Below are positions 53,714-62,465 of a stretch of 64,000 nucleotides of DNA, in pieces. This DNA comes from FEB-25 sp963726315 (GTDB lineage: Bacteria > Chloroflexota > Anaerolineae > Anaerolineales > UBA4823), in assembly GCA_963726315.1 (NCBI GenBank), contig CAVSBZ010000005.1, positions 1,364,001-1,428,000 of the forward strand, given 5' to 3'. The notes below the pieces were generated by a model that saw only the letters and a program-made list of their open reading frames with translations, was not told the DNA's origin and did not search any database. Positions within the stretch are counted from its first letter, which is position 1. Each line of letters starts with the position of its first letter. Both the position numbers and the translations under genes were made by a program.

Positions 53714-54102
53714 TTTTCTCCTCCAAGAGAAAGGCAAGATTGTTTGACTATTTTATTTTAGTAGAAGCGGAATAGCAGATGTTCGGTTTTCTAAATTGCA
53801 CACCTCCTTCTAGATCCCTAACGGGATCGTGATGTCGGTCATACAATCAAACCCTATAACAATATAAGAAATTCTATACTGCCGGGGTAATCCCCCTATT
53901 GGATACAAAAGTTGATGAATTCTAATGATTATAATACCAACCGTCAAGGGTAGGGTTCAATAAAACTTGTGTTTAATTAGCATTTGGGTGGTAATCTGCA
54001 TATTAATTCCCGTTTCAAAAAGCCCATGCTCTTTTTCCTACGTATCGTATGAACCTGAATGCCAGATATTCTTAGAATTCGTTTTTAATTTGTTCATTAT
54101 TT
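53714..54102. other. Leader/intergenic region upstream of the liv operon
   Basis: About 390 bp without a gene. On the minus strand it has GATCCCGTTAGGGATC (53828-53813), a perfect 6-bp hairpin, directly followed by a strong ribosome-binding-like AAGGAGGTG (53809-53801) that is not followed by a long frame. Very short frames after it are possible. The rest is AT-rich. This may be a structured leader. Confidence 0.4.
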
Positions 54103-55590
54103 TCACCGTGAAAGTACTGCCATAAAATCTAATGCTGACCATGAATCGAGAAACTGATCAATTGGAATGTCAAAGAATTTATAGCCGTTTAATACAGTAA
54201 CATCGGAGGGAGAATACCCAACCAGAATAACAGTATGCTCGTGGGGTGCAACAACAGTTGTGTTGCCAGTCGATGCAGCTGTGTATAGATGAGGCGTTCC
54301 ATTGACAATATTTCTGACATTATCGCCGATAATCCATACGATGGCGGGTTTGCCAGCAGCTATTTCAGCTCGTAAGTCATCCCAACTTAGAGATTTATAA
54401 GATGAGGCAGTCAATCCATACATCTGTAATAAGTTAGCTACTGGCGGAGCATGGACACCGTAATCGTTAGGGGGAATATTTCCCCAGACTCCATCAGGAT
54501 AACCTACAAAACCAATTTCCGGATCATCATAGGATGGAAGACGACTAAGGAATTCAAGCTCGCTGATATTTTTACCAAAATGCCTCGCCCAATCAACAGC
54601 TGAACGCGATTCGCAATCTAAATTATAAAACTGGTTTTCACCTGTCATTCCCTCTATATACGCACTGGAGGGCAAACTGACAGGGGTCGGAGCAGGGGTG
54701 GGGGGAGGCATTGTATTTGACAGCTTAGTCTCAAGGCACCAATGATTTAAATATCCGGTATCATTTATATACTGATCTGAGACATTTAGCCTCCATGTGC
54801 CGTAAGCAGTGTTGCCGGTAAACTTGCCAACGGGTTGCGATGGAAGATAAATTCCAGAAATCGCCTGAGGTGAGGAGGCACATTGATCATCTGCATACTG
54901 GATAGCACCATCATCCAGGATCGTAACGATATCGGAATTCCCACATCCATAAGGGAGAGAACCTGGTCGATCGATCACTGTTATGGATTGCATTGTATTC
55001 AGGTTGGTGAGGGTAACCTTTAAATCACCGACATAGGAATGGCTAATATCAAGGTAAAGACGGACACTTACCAATAAACGGGAATCAGAAATGGAAATAT
55101 CGTTATTGATACCCGCGTCACTATTATCTGGAATAGAAATCGGAGCGCTCAGATTGTCGCAAAACAGTATTGGTTCAGGTGACGGGGTTGGGGTGTAAGT
55201 TGGGATAAAGAAATCGTGCAGTAAGTTTGGCAGATATGCCACTCGGGTTGGATATGGAGTGGGGGTTGCTGTTGGCAACAATGTCGGAGAGGGGGTAGTT
55301 GTTGGAGTAAGCGTGAATGTCGGTGATGCATCAAACGTTGGGGTGGGTGTTAATGTATCGGTGATAATGATGGACGGCGTGATTGAAACTTGCGGAGTGT
55401 CTACAATTGATTGAAGAGTCCCCACTTCATCGGTATTTTTTTGATTGGTTGGAGACGCGCCAACAAATGATTTAACCCCGTCAGCGTTTGCAGAACCTGC
55501 AACAACGGGTAATGAAAACAGGAATAGTACACCAAAAAATATAACAGCACCAATAAACAAGTTTATTGATTTTTGCTGGCGAATTTGCAT
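54103..55590 (-). CDS. Secreted C39-like cysteine peptidase with P-type domain
   Basis: A 495-aa exported protein. Residues about 12-30 are a signal/anchor helix. A Thr/Ser/Pro linker (about 65-140) follows. A proprotein-convertase-type P domain (about 145-290) includes ADDQCASSPQAISGIYLPSQ and YGTWRLNVSDQYINDTGYLN. The C-terminal ~190 residues are a C39-like domain: Cys in YNLDCESRSAVDWARHFG, His in APHEHTVILVGYSPSDV and Asn/Asp near FFDIPIDQF. All catalytic residues are visible. Substrate unknown; it may cleave cell-wall or extracellular peptides. It is monocistronic. Confidence 0.83.
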   Translation of the reverse strand: MQIRQQKSINLFIGAVIFFGVLFLFSLPVVAGSANADGVKSFVGASPTNQKNTDEVGTLQSIVDTPQVSITPSIIITDTLTPTPTFDASPTFTLTPTTTPSPTLLPTATPTPYPTRVAYLPNLLHDFFIPTYTPTPSPEPILFCDNLSAPISIPDNSDAGINNDISISDSRLLVSVRLYLDISHSYVGDLKVTLTNLNTMQSITVIDRPGSLPYGCGNSDIVTILDDGAIQYADDQCASSPQAISGIYLPSQPVGKFTGNTAYGTWRLNVSDQYINDTGYLNHWCLETKLSNTMPPPTPAPTPVSLPSSAYIEGMTGENQFYNLDCESRSAVDWARHFGKNISELEFLSRLPSYDDPEIGFVGYPDGVWGNIPPNDYGVHAPPVANLLQMYGLTASSYKSLSWDDLRAEIAAGKPAIVWIIGDNVRNIVNGTPHLYTAASTGNTTVVAPHEHTVILVGYSPSDVTVLNGYKFFDIPIDQFLDSWSALDFMAVLSR

Positions 55591-55739
55591 AGGTTTATTT
55601 TATATTATCTATTGAAATATTACTACCGCATTGGAGATCAGGTTGGATTGATAAATACCCCTGTATGGTAAAATGAAATGTTGTATGGATAAAATCAGAA
55701 TCTCAGGTACTACCTGTCCCCCCCAATATAATCGCTTCA

Positions 55740-56687
55740 TTGCGTGAAGGATTCGATGCAGTCGCTAATAAAATAGTGATCGTTCTAATCCCTGTCGCAT
55801 TCGATTTGCTGCTTTGGCTAGGTCCCCACTTACAAATAAAGACATTGCTTAATCATTTTATCGACATTTTCGCTTCGTCTGCCAGCAGCACGCTAGAATC
55901 ACAGAACGTGCTGGCTCAAATGACGGATATATTGCATTCTGCAGCGTCTCAATTTAATTTATTCAGCTTGATGAGAACCATACCAGTCGGTATTCCCTCA
56001 CTGATGTCTTCCAGATTGCCAGTAGCTGTGCCAAACGGTGATCCTCTGTATATAGATATTACACATCCGGTTGTCATTACTGGTGTGGCGATAGGGATGC
56101 TGCTAATTGGGTTAATTATTGGGAGTTTATACTACATTCTCGTTGCCCAGGTCTCGCTGGAGGGAAGAATTGAACCTGGCGCTGCAATCAAGGATTGGTC
56201 ATGGACTTCCATACAGGGTATTAGTCTGGCGATAGCACTCATTATCCTATTTATCGTTATAAGCATTCCATCGATCTGTGTCATTTCTGTAATTGCATCC
56301 TTTGGTATCCCCCTAACGCAATTTGCTTCCTTTATCTATATAGGAATTATCCTTTGGATCGCATTTCCCCTCCTATTCTCTGCTCACGGCATTTATGTAA
56401 ATCATCTTGGTGCACTGGCATCGGTCCAAAGGAGTATGGTAATGACCCGAATGACACTGCCTACAACTTCTCTTTTTATCTTATCCGTTGTAGTGATCAG
56501 CGAGGGATTGGACGTTTTATGGCGCGTTCCAGCTGAAAACTCTTGGCTCACACTGGTCGGAGTAGGCGGTCATGCATTCATAACCAGTGCTCTATTGGCG
56601 TCAAGTTTTATCTATTACCGGGATGCGGACAAGTGGACCCAAGGGACGCTTAAAAACATGAAAACTCAAATTGGCCTGCCGATTTAA
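55740..56687 (+). CDS. Polytopic membrane protein of unknown function; start uncertain
   Basis: About 315 aa with six or so hydrophobic segments (e.g. IVIVLIPVAFDLLLWLGPHL, VVITGVAIGMLLIGLIIGSL, GISLAIALIILFIVISIPSI). No domain recognised. The ORF's first usable codon is a TTG at 55740, but the in-frame sequence upstream (VLPVPPNIIASLREGFDA) looks like protein and lacks a start codon. An ATG at 55685 is one frame off; dropping one G at 55706-55707 would join them as MDKIRISVLPVPPN, so a frameshift in the 5' end is likely. It ends 24 nt before gyrB and may be co-transcribed with it. Confidence 0.65.
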   Translation: MREGFDAVANKIVIVLIPVAFDLLLWLGPHLQIKTLLNHFIDIFASSASSTLESQNVLAQMTDILHSAASQFNLFSLMRTIPVGIPSLMSSRLPVAVPNGDPLYIDITHPVVITGVAIGMLLIGLIIGSLYYILVAQVSLEGRIEPGAAIKDWSWTSIQGISLAIALIILFIVISIPSICVISVIASFGIPLTQFASFIYIGIILWIAFPLLFSAHGIYVNHLGALASVQRSMVMTRMTLPTTSLFILSVVVISEGLDVLWRVPAENSWLTLVGVGGHAFITSALLASSFIYYRDADKWTQGTLKNMKTQIGLPI

Positions 56688-56711
56688 GGCAGATTACCAC
56701 TGGAGGTAAGT

Positions 56712-58634
56712 GTGGTTGACGAGAAAACACCGGTATCTTACGAGGCAAAGGATATCCAGGTTCTGGAAGGTCTTGAGGCAGTCCGCAGGCGCCCAGGTAT
56801 GTATGTTGGCGGCACGGATATCAAGGCTCTGCACCACCTGGTATATGAAGTGGTCGACAATTCTATTGATGAGGCTTTAGCAGGAGTTTGCGACCACATT
56901 GATGTCGTAATTAATCCTGACAGTAGTGTAACTGTTACCGATAATGGACGGGGAATTCCCGTAGATATCCACCCAACAATGAAAAAATCTGCCCTGGAAG
57001 TGGTAATGACAGTTCTCCATGCAGGGGGTAAATTTGGGGGAGGCAGTTATAAAGTTTCCGGAGGGCTGCATGGGGTAGGAGTATCAGCGGTAAATGCGTT
57101 ATCGGAATGGTGCGAAGTTGAAGTTCAGCGCGACGGAAAAAAATATTATCAAAGATACGAGAAAGGCTATCCGAAAGGACCGGTAACCGTAATTGGAAAA
57201 TCCTCCCCGAAAGAAACAGGATCCAAGACCACTTTTAAATTTGACCCCGAGATATTTAAAGGGGATCTGGATTACAGGTTTGACACGCTATCACAAAGAT
57301 TCCGAGAGATGGCATTTGTTACCCGCGGAGTGACGATCTATTTCAAGGATGCCAGAATTGGGCACGAAATGACCTTCTATTTTGAAGGTGGGATCACATC
57401 ATTCGTTAGGTATCTCAACCGAAACCGGGATGTGCTTCACCCAGTGGTGCATGCTGAAAGGGAAATTGAAGGGATCACGATTGACGCGGCGATACAATAC
57501 ACCGAATCTTATGCAGAATCGGTGTACTCATTTGCCAATACGATCAATACCATCGATGGTGGCACTCACCTGACCGGTTTACGAGCTGCAGTCACTCGCA
57601 CCATCAATGATTATGCGCGACGCACCGGTTTGCTAAAAGATGCCGACCCGAACTTCACCGGAGATGATACACGCGAAGGTTTGACAGCGATAGTAAGCAT
57701 AAAGCACCCAGATCCGCAGTTCGAAAGCCAAACCAAAGTTAAGCTGATGAATCCTGAAGCGCAGACGCTTACACAACAGGTCGTCGGTGACCGCTTCAGC
57801 ACTTTCCTGGAGGAAAATCCCGCGGCAGGAAAAGCGATTGTTCAAAAGTGCCTGACATCAGCCAGGGCGAGAGATGCTGCGAAAAAAGCCCGCGACCTGG
57901 TCATCCGAAAGTCTGCGCTTGAAAGCCTAACCTTGCCGGGGAAATTAGCTGATTGCTCAGAACGAGATCCGGAAAAAACCGAGCTGTATCTGGTGGAGGG
58001 TGAATCAGCGGGTGGTTCTGCCAAGCAAGGGCGGGACAGGCATTTTCAAGCAGTGCTTCCACTGCGGGGAAAAATCCTGAACACTGAGCGCGCCAGGCTG
58101 GATAAAATCCTGGCAAACAACGAAGTCAAAGCGCTAATTTCAGCATTAGGCACAGGCATCGGAGATAATTTTGACATATCTGGTTTGCGTTATGGGCGTG
58201 TGATCGTGATGACCGACGCTGACGTAGATGGCAGCCATATCCGGACATTATTATTGACCTTTTTCTTCAGGTATATGCCAATCCTAATTGACGAAGGACA
58301 CTTATATATCGCCCAGCCGCCCCTCTATAGAGTGGCGTATAAAAATCAGGTCAAGTTCGCATACAGTGATGGACAAAAGGATGGAATCCTGAAAGAACTG
58401 GGCGTATCCATGGACCGTGTTTCCATGCAAAGATATAAAGGCTTAGGAGAGATGAACCCGGAGCAACTGTGGGATACGACCATGGATCCAACCGTGCGCA
58501 CATTATTACTGGTCACCGTCGATGATGCAGCCGAGGCTGATCGAACTTTTGACATGTTAATGGGCTCAGCGGTACCCCCCCGAAGACGGTTTATCCAAAC
58601 GCATGCACGCGACGTGAAGAACCTGGATATCTAG
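56712..58634 (+). CDS. gyrB: DNA gyrase subunit B
   Basis: A 640-aa type II topoisomerase ATPase subunit that with GyrA negatively supercoils DNA. GHKL ATPase motifs: EVVDNSIDEALAG, VTDNGRGIPVD and SGGLHGVGVSAVNALS. TOPRIM motifs: ELYLVEGESAGGSAKQGRDR and MTDADVDGSHIRTLLLTFFF. The end reads MQRYKGLGEMNPEQLWDTTM. The length is that of standard GyrB without insertions. It begins with GTG at 56712 with TGGAGG 5 nt upstream. gyrA is not in the window. ParE is the main alternative; GyrB is favoured as the sole copy seen. Confidence 0.95.
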   Translation: MVDEKTPVSYEAKDIQVLEGLEAVRRRPGMYVGGTDIKALHHLVYEVVDNSIDEALAGVCDHIDVVINPDSSVTVTDNGRGIPVDIHPTMKKSALEVVMTVLHAGGKFGGGSYKVSGGLHGVGVSAVNALSEWCEVEVQRDGKKYYQRYEKGYPKGPVTVIGKSSPKETGSKTTFKFDPEIFKGDLDYRFDTLSQRFREMAFVTRGVTIYFKDARIGHEMTFYFEGGITSFVRYLNRNRDVLHPVVHAEREIEGITIDAAIQYTESYAESVYSFANTINTIDGGTHLTGLRAAVTRTINDYARRTGLLKDADPNFTGDDTREGLTAIVSIKHPDPQFESQTKVKLMNPEAQTLTQQVVGDRFSTFLEENPAAGKAIVQKCLTSARARDAAKKARDLVIRKSALESLTLPGKLADCSERDPEKTELYLVEGESAGGSAKQGRDRHFQAVLPLRGKILNTERARLDKILANNEVKALISALGTGIGDNFDISGLRYGRVIVMTDADVDGSHIRTLLLTFFFRYMPILIDEGHLYIAQPPLYRVAYKNQVKFAYSDGQKDGILKELGVSMDRVSMQRYKGLGEMNPEQLWDTTMDPTVRTLLLVTVDDAAEADRTFDMLMGSAVPPRRRFIQTHARDVKNLDI

Positions 58635-58939
58635 TTTCAGCCTATATCTTCCCTTTAGGAAAAAATTGTTTTGCCGGGGTAAATTGTTATGGGAAATGCC
58701 AAAAATATAAAGGTTAAGTTGTGATTTGAAATTGAGCTAGTCTTTTTTTGTATTCACGCGGATAGCGGACTTATATTCGCTACATTCCAACGTGCGAACT
58801 CGAATCGAATAAAATCATATTTATTCACCATTTTGGAATTCTCACTGTTATGTTTCAAATAATTGAATTTATTCGCAATATGCGTAAAATGATAGCTGCC
58901 TATACAGGAACACTTCGTCTCACGTATAATTAGCATTCA
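58635..58939. other. Intergenic region upstream of the second Ser/Thr kinase
   Basis: About 305 bp, AT-rich, without a gene or clear terminator. It ends with the kinase promoter -10 box at 58925-58930. Confidence 0.45.
58925..58930 (+). promoter_or_regulatory. -10 box giving a (near-)leaderless kinase transcript
   Basis: A perfect TATAAT lies only 9 nt upstream of the kinase ATG (58940), and there is no ribosome binding site between. Transcription would start at or just before the ATG. A weak -35 region near 58902 is possible. Confidence 0.6.
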
Positions 58940-61090
58940 ATGACATTAGAATCTGGCTCACTGCTGAACAACCGGTACCGCATTGCCGATGTACTTGGGC
59001 AAGGTGGTATGGCAGCCGTCTATAAGGCCATTGATGAGAACCTGGGGGTTGAAGTTGCGGTGAAAGAAAATCTCTTCACAACGGAAGAGTATGCCCGCCA
59101 ATTCAGGTTGGAAGCGACCATTTTAGCCAGTCTGCGCCAGGCTAATCTGCCGCGTGTATCAGACCACTTCGTTATTGAACCGCTTGGCCAATACCTGGTG
59201 ATGGATTATGTTGACGGAGAAGACCTACGCCAAAGGTTAGATAGGTTAGGTCCACTGCCTGAACAGGAAGTGATTATCATTGGTGTAGCGATATGCGACG
59301 CAATTTCGTATATGCATACACGGCAGCCGATGATCCTCCACCGAGACATTAAGCCAGGAAATGTACGGATCACACCCCAGGGTCATATTTACCTGGTAGA
59401 TTTTGGGTTGGCAAAAGTGGTTGAGGGTCGGGAAGCCACCCACACAGGGGCGCGAGCGATGACACCTGGATATTCGCCTCCAGAACAATATGGCAGCGCT
59501 CGAACCGATCCAAGATCAGATATCTATTCACTAGGTGCCACTTTATACTGCGCACTTACTAATGCACTCCCCGAAGATGGACTTGACCGGGCAATGAACC
59601 GGGTGAACCTTACCCCAATCCAAAAACTTAACCCGCGAGTTTCAGATAAGGTGGCAGGTATTATCAATAAGTGCCTGGAAATACATCCCAAGGATCGCTA
59701 TCAATCTGCTGATGAATTACGGTACGACTTGATGGAAGCAAGGAGCATCTCCAGGCGGAAATTGCCTCTTGAATTAGTCCTGACACCACCGCCGTTAACG
59801 CTTCACGATAAATTACCAGGATCGTCAGAGGACCAAATCCAATCCAATTTAGAGGGAAGGGGTTCGGATAAACGAAGCTCGACCCGTCCACTTGGTGAAG
59901 TTCCAGGTGAGTTTGAGGTCTTTCCTATAAAAGCCAAGGCACAAAAAAATTCAGCGGTGAGGCTATTATTAGTGCTTCTGCCCATCTTAGTTTTAAGTGG
60001 GTTTGCAACATATGCGATCAGACCGGATTTCGTTAAACAAGTGATCGCTTACGCTATTCCGGGGAAAAAACCAACTCAAACGCCAACATCTCTCGCACCG
60101 ACAAACACAACAGTGCCGATCTTAGCGATCAAATCCAAAACACCTACTACGACCAACCCTCCATCTCCAACCAATACTGCATTACCCACGAATACAAACA
60201 CTCCATCACCGACCCCAACCATAACATTCACCCCCTATCCAACGCCCTTAGGTGGTTCGGAAAGAATCGCTTTTGTTTCCACCCGAAGTGGGGCAGCTGA
60301 GATTTGGCTGATGAACAATGATGGAACTGATTTAAAGCAAATCACCGATATCCCGGAAGGTGCCTGTCAACCAAAATGGTCACCAGATGGGGAAAAGATT
60401 GTTATTATCTCTCCATGTGTGAGGCAGCAAAACTCCTATCCAGGAGCAAACCTCTTTATCATCAATAGTGATGGCAGCGGTTTGGTCCCACTTCCGAGTG
60501 CGCCTGGAGGTGATTACGATCCCAGCTGGTCAATCGATGGACATCGGATCGCATTTACTTCTCTACGTAATGGAGGAGTGCCGGGGATTTATATTATTGA
60601 CCTGGTTGATTACTCGATCGTATCATTGGTGGAAGATGAAACCAGAGCAATATCGCAACCTGCCTGGTCTCCCAACGGTAAAGAGATAGCTTATGTGAAC
60701 AGCGATAACCGGATATGGGTGATGGATGATAAAGGAGCCAACAGGCGGAACCTTACCGTTGGTGGGGGAGATTATCTGATTAATGGACCAGCCTGGTCTC
60801 CAGATGGTTCTGTAGTGATTTACACTCAATCAGTAATCTCTGATACTACGGGTGCTACAGTCTTAATGGCGATACCATACACACAAGAAGGTGCCATGCC
60901 GGTGGAAGTTCCTAATTCCCAATTGGTGGTTGACGTAAGCTACTCAATAGATGGATACTGGTTATTGTTTACCAGCTGGTTTTCAGGAAATCACGAGATT
61001 ACGGTTATGCGTCCGAATGGGGTTGATCGGCAACCGGTTTTAATAGATCCGGCGTACGATTTTGATCCCGTTTGGCGACCTATGCCATAA
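58940..61090 (+). CDS. Transmembrane Ser/Thr protein kinase with TolB-like (PD40) propeller
   Basis: A 716-aa receptor-type kinase. The kinase domain (about 10-270) has the glycine loop LGQGGMAAVYKA, Lys in VAVKENLF, HRDIKPGNVRIT and VDFGLAK; the activation loop ends PGYSPPEQYG. A basic juxtamembrane part leads to one membrane helix (about 343-363), then a Thr/Pro linker (about 375-435) and an extracellular PD40/TolB-type propeller with repeats such as AEIWLMNNDGTDLKQITDIP, SWSIDGHRIAFTSLRNGG and AWSPNGKEIAYVNSDNRIW. The propeller is a likely sensor. It resembles PASTA-like signalling by plan only. It differs from the other kinase in having an external propeller and no adjacent phosphatase. 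Confidence 0.92.
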   Translation: MTLESGSLLNNRYRIADVLGQGGMAAVYKAIDENLGVEVAVKENLFTTEEYARQFRLEATILASLRQANLPRVSDHFVIEPLGQYLVMDYVDGEDLRQRLDRLGPLPEQEVIIIGVAICDAISYMHTRQPMILHRDIKPGNVRITPQGHIYLVDFGLAKVVEGREATHTGARAMTPGYSPPEQYGSARTDPRSDIYSLGATLYCALTNALPEDGLDRAMNRVNLTPIQKLNPRVSDKVAGIINKCLEIHPKDRYQSADELRYDLMEARSISRRKLPLELVLTPPPLTLHDKLPGSSEDQIQSNLEGRGSDKRSSTRPLGEVPGEFEVFPIKAKAQKNSAVRLLLVLLPILVLSGFATYAIRPDFVKQVIAYAIPGKKPTQTPTSLAPTNTTVPILAIKSKTPTTTNPPSPTNTALPTNTNTPSPTPTITFTPYPTPLGGSERIAFVSTRSGAAEIWLMNNDGTDLKQITDIPEGACQPKWSPDGEKIVIISPCVRQQNSYPGANLFIINSDGSGLVPLPSAPGGDYDPSWSIDGHRIAFTSLRNGGVPGIYIIDLVDYSIVSLVEDETRAISQPAWSPNGKEIAYVNSDNRIWVMDDKGANRRNLTVGGGDYLINGPAWSPDGSVVIYTQSVISDTTGATVLMAIPYTQEGAMPVEVPNSQLVVDVSYSIDGYWLLFTSWFSGNHEITVMRPNGVDRQPVLIDPAYDFDPVWRPMP

Positions 61091-61441
61091 TTTATTCCAT
61101 GTACTAATCCTGATGCTGGGTTGACAATTGAATTTAGTGAAATAAAGCTGCCTGCCTTTTTTGGTAAGCTTATTATCTCCTGTATCGATAAAGTTAAGTT
61201 ACATTCTCGGTGTAATCAGCTCAATGTGATGAAATATCAGCGGTTTAATATAAGTAATGGCTGTGATAGAAAAGCTGCTTAAAATTTATTTTTTGATCCA
61301 GTAGAGGTATATTTATTTTTTCAGGATTAATGTTACTTGTAAATTTAGTCGATATCATGGATAATGGAAAACGGATTCCAAGTGACACCAAAAATAAGGG
61401 GATACTTCCCTAGCAAATACTTCCCGCAATAAGGAGAGATT
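61091..61441. other. Intergenic region upstream of folD
   Basis: About 350 bp, AT-rich, no gene seen. A TTGACA-like element occurs at 61122 with no good partner, and the folD promoter lies at 61337-61365. Confidence 0.4.
61337..61365 (+). promoter_or_regulatory. Sigma-70-type promoter upstream of folD
   Basis: TTGTAA (61337-61342), a 17-nt spacer and GATAAT (61360-61365). Initiation near 61372 gives a leader of about 70 nt before the folD start. Confidence 0.55.
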
Positions 61442-62326
61442 ATGACAGCACAGATCATTGATGGAAAAGCGATCTCTGAGAAATTACTATGTGAGATTGC
61501 CTCTGACGTGGAAGAGATGGTCAAAAATGGATTACGCAGACCCGGCCTGGCTGCAGTCCTGGTGGGTGAGAATCCAGCGTCGCAACAATATGTGAAGATG
61601 AAACGTAAAACCTGTGAAAAAAATGGTCTCGACTCTTTTGGATATGAGCTGCCTAAAACGGCTTCCCAGGCTGAAGTGGAGGGACTGGTAAAAGAGCTGA
61701 ATGCTGACCCCAAGATTAATGGCATCCTGGTGCAGCTTCCATTACCAGATCATCTAGACGATGAAAAGATATTAAATTCAATCAGCATTGAAAAGGATGT
61801 GGATGGTTTTCATCCGATCAATATCGGACGCCTAGCACAAAAGGGGCGTGAGCCGTTATTTGTACCCTGTACACCAGATGGCTGTATTTATCTCATCGAT
61901 CAGACCGGGTTCCAGCTCAAGGGAGCAAACGCAGTAGTTCTGGGACGCTCGAATATCGTGGGAATGCCGGTGGCATTACTCCTGGTAAAACGTGATGCAA
62001 CGGTAACCATTTGCCATTCACGTTCCAAGGACCTGGCCAGTATCTGCAGAAGTGCTGACGTGCTGATTGCCGCAGTAGGTAGACCTGAAATGGTGAAAGC
62101 TGACTGGATCAAACCAGGTGCCGTGGTCATTGACGTGGGAACAAACCGTGTTGATGACCCCACTACCGAAAAAGGATACAGGTTGGCAGGGGATGTGGAC
62201 TTCAATGCGGCAAAAGAGGTTGCGGGATGGATCTCACCATATCCGGGAGGTGTCGGTCCGATGACAATCACCATGCTGATGCGAAATACTGTCAGAGCAG
62301 CAAAGATACAGGCTGGAGTAATATAA
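61442..62326 (+). CDS. folD: Methylenetetrahydrofolate dehydrogenase / methenyltetrahydrofolate cyclohydrolase
   Basis: A 294-aa bifunctional C1 enzyme: 5,10-methylene-THF to 5,10-methenyl-THF (NADP+), then to 10-formyl-THF. The catalytic Tyr50 and Lys54 lie in QQYVKMKRKTC. GILVQLPLPDHLDDEKI, VDGFHPINIGRL, GRSNIVGMPVALLL and PGGVGPMTITMLM are diagnostic. GGAGAG precedes the ATG. It supplies or drains the methylene-THF made by the GlyA-GcvT fusion and the glycine cleavage operon. It has its own promoter and a strong terminator. Confidence 0.97.
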   Translation: MTAQIIDGKAISEKLLCEIASDVEEMVKNGLRRPGLAAVLVGENPASQQYVKMKRKTCEKNGLDSFGYELPKTASQAEVEGLVKELNADPKINGILVQLPLPDHLDDEKILNSISIEKDVDGFHPINIGRLAQKGREPLFVPCTPDGCIYLIDQTGFQLKGANAVVLGRSNIVGMPVALLLVKRDATVTICHSRSKDLASICRSADVLIAAVGRPEMVKADWIKPGAVVIDVGTNRVDDPTTEKGYRLAGDVDFNAAKEVAGWISPYPGGVGPMTITMLMRNTVRAAKIQAGVI

Positions 62327-62338
62327 TATAACCACTTC

Positions 62339-62370
62339 CGACTGCAGGCTAATCCCTGCAGTCGTTTTTT
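62339..62370 (+). terminator. Intrinsic terminator after folD
   Basis: Perfect 10-bp stem CGACTGCAGG/CCTGCAGTCG with a 6-nt loop, followed by TTTTTT. Confidence 0.93.
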
Positions 62371-62381
62371 ATATAGAAAAG

Positions 62382-62436
62382 TTGTCTGACAATTGACATT
62401 TGACCATTTTTTTGCTACACTATATTTGTCTGACAA
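62382..62436 (+). promoter_or_regulatory. Paired GntR/FadR-type operators around the purine-deaminase promoter
   Basis: The sequence TTGTCTGACAA occurs twice, at 62382-62392 and 62426-62436. It fits the TNGTNNNACNA consensus of FadR-subfamily (FCD) GntR regulators. The copies flank the promoter, one directly against the -35 box and one at the expected start of transcription, 44 bp centre to centre. A repressor bound to both would block the promoter and could form a loop. No regulator gene of that family lies in the window. Confidence 0.75.
62393..62421 (+). promoter_or_regulatory. Sigma-70-type promoter of the purine-deaminase operon
   Basis: A consensus TTGACA (62393-62398), a 17-nt spacer and TACACT (62416-62421). 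The ORF's first ATG at 62400 lies inside the spacer, so the real start must be downstream at 62466. Confidence 0.85.
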
Positions 62437-62465
62437 CTGAAATATATAAAAAAGAGAAAAGAGAT

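Noticed and set aside
62400..62465. Upstream start at 62400 for the 8-oxoguanine deaminase gene
   Set aside because: This ATG lies inside the promoter spacer, before the transcription start, and the extra 22 residues do not resemble the family.
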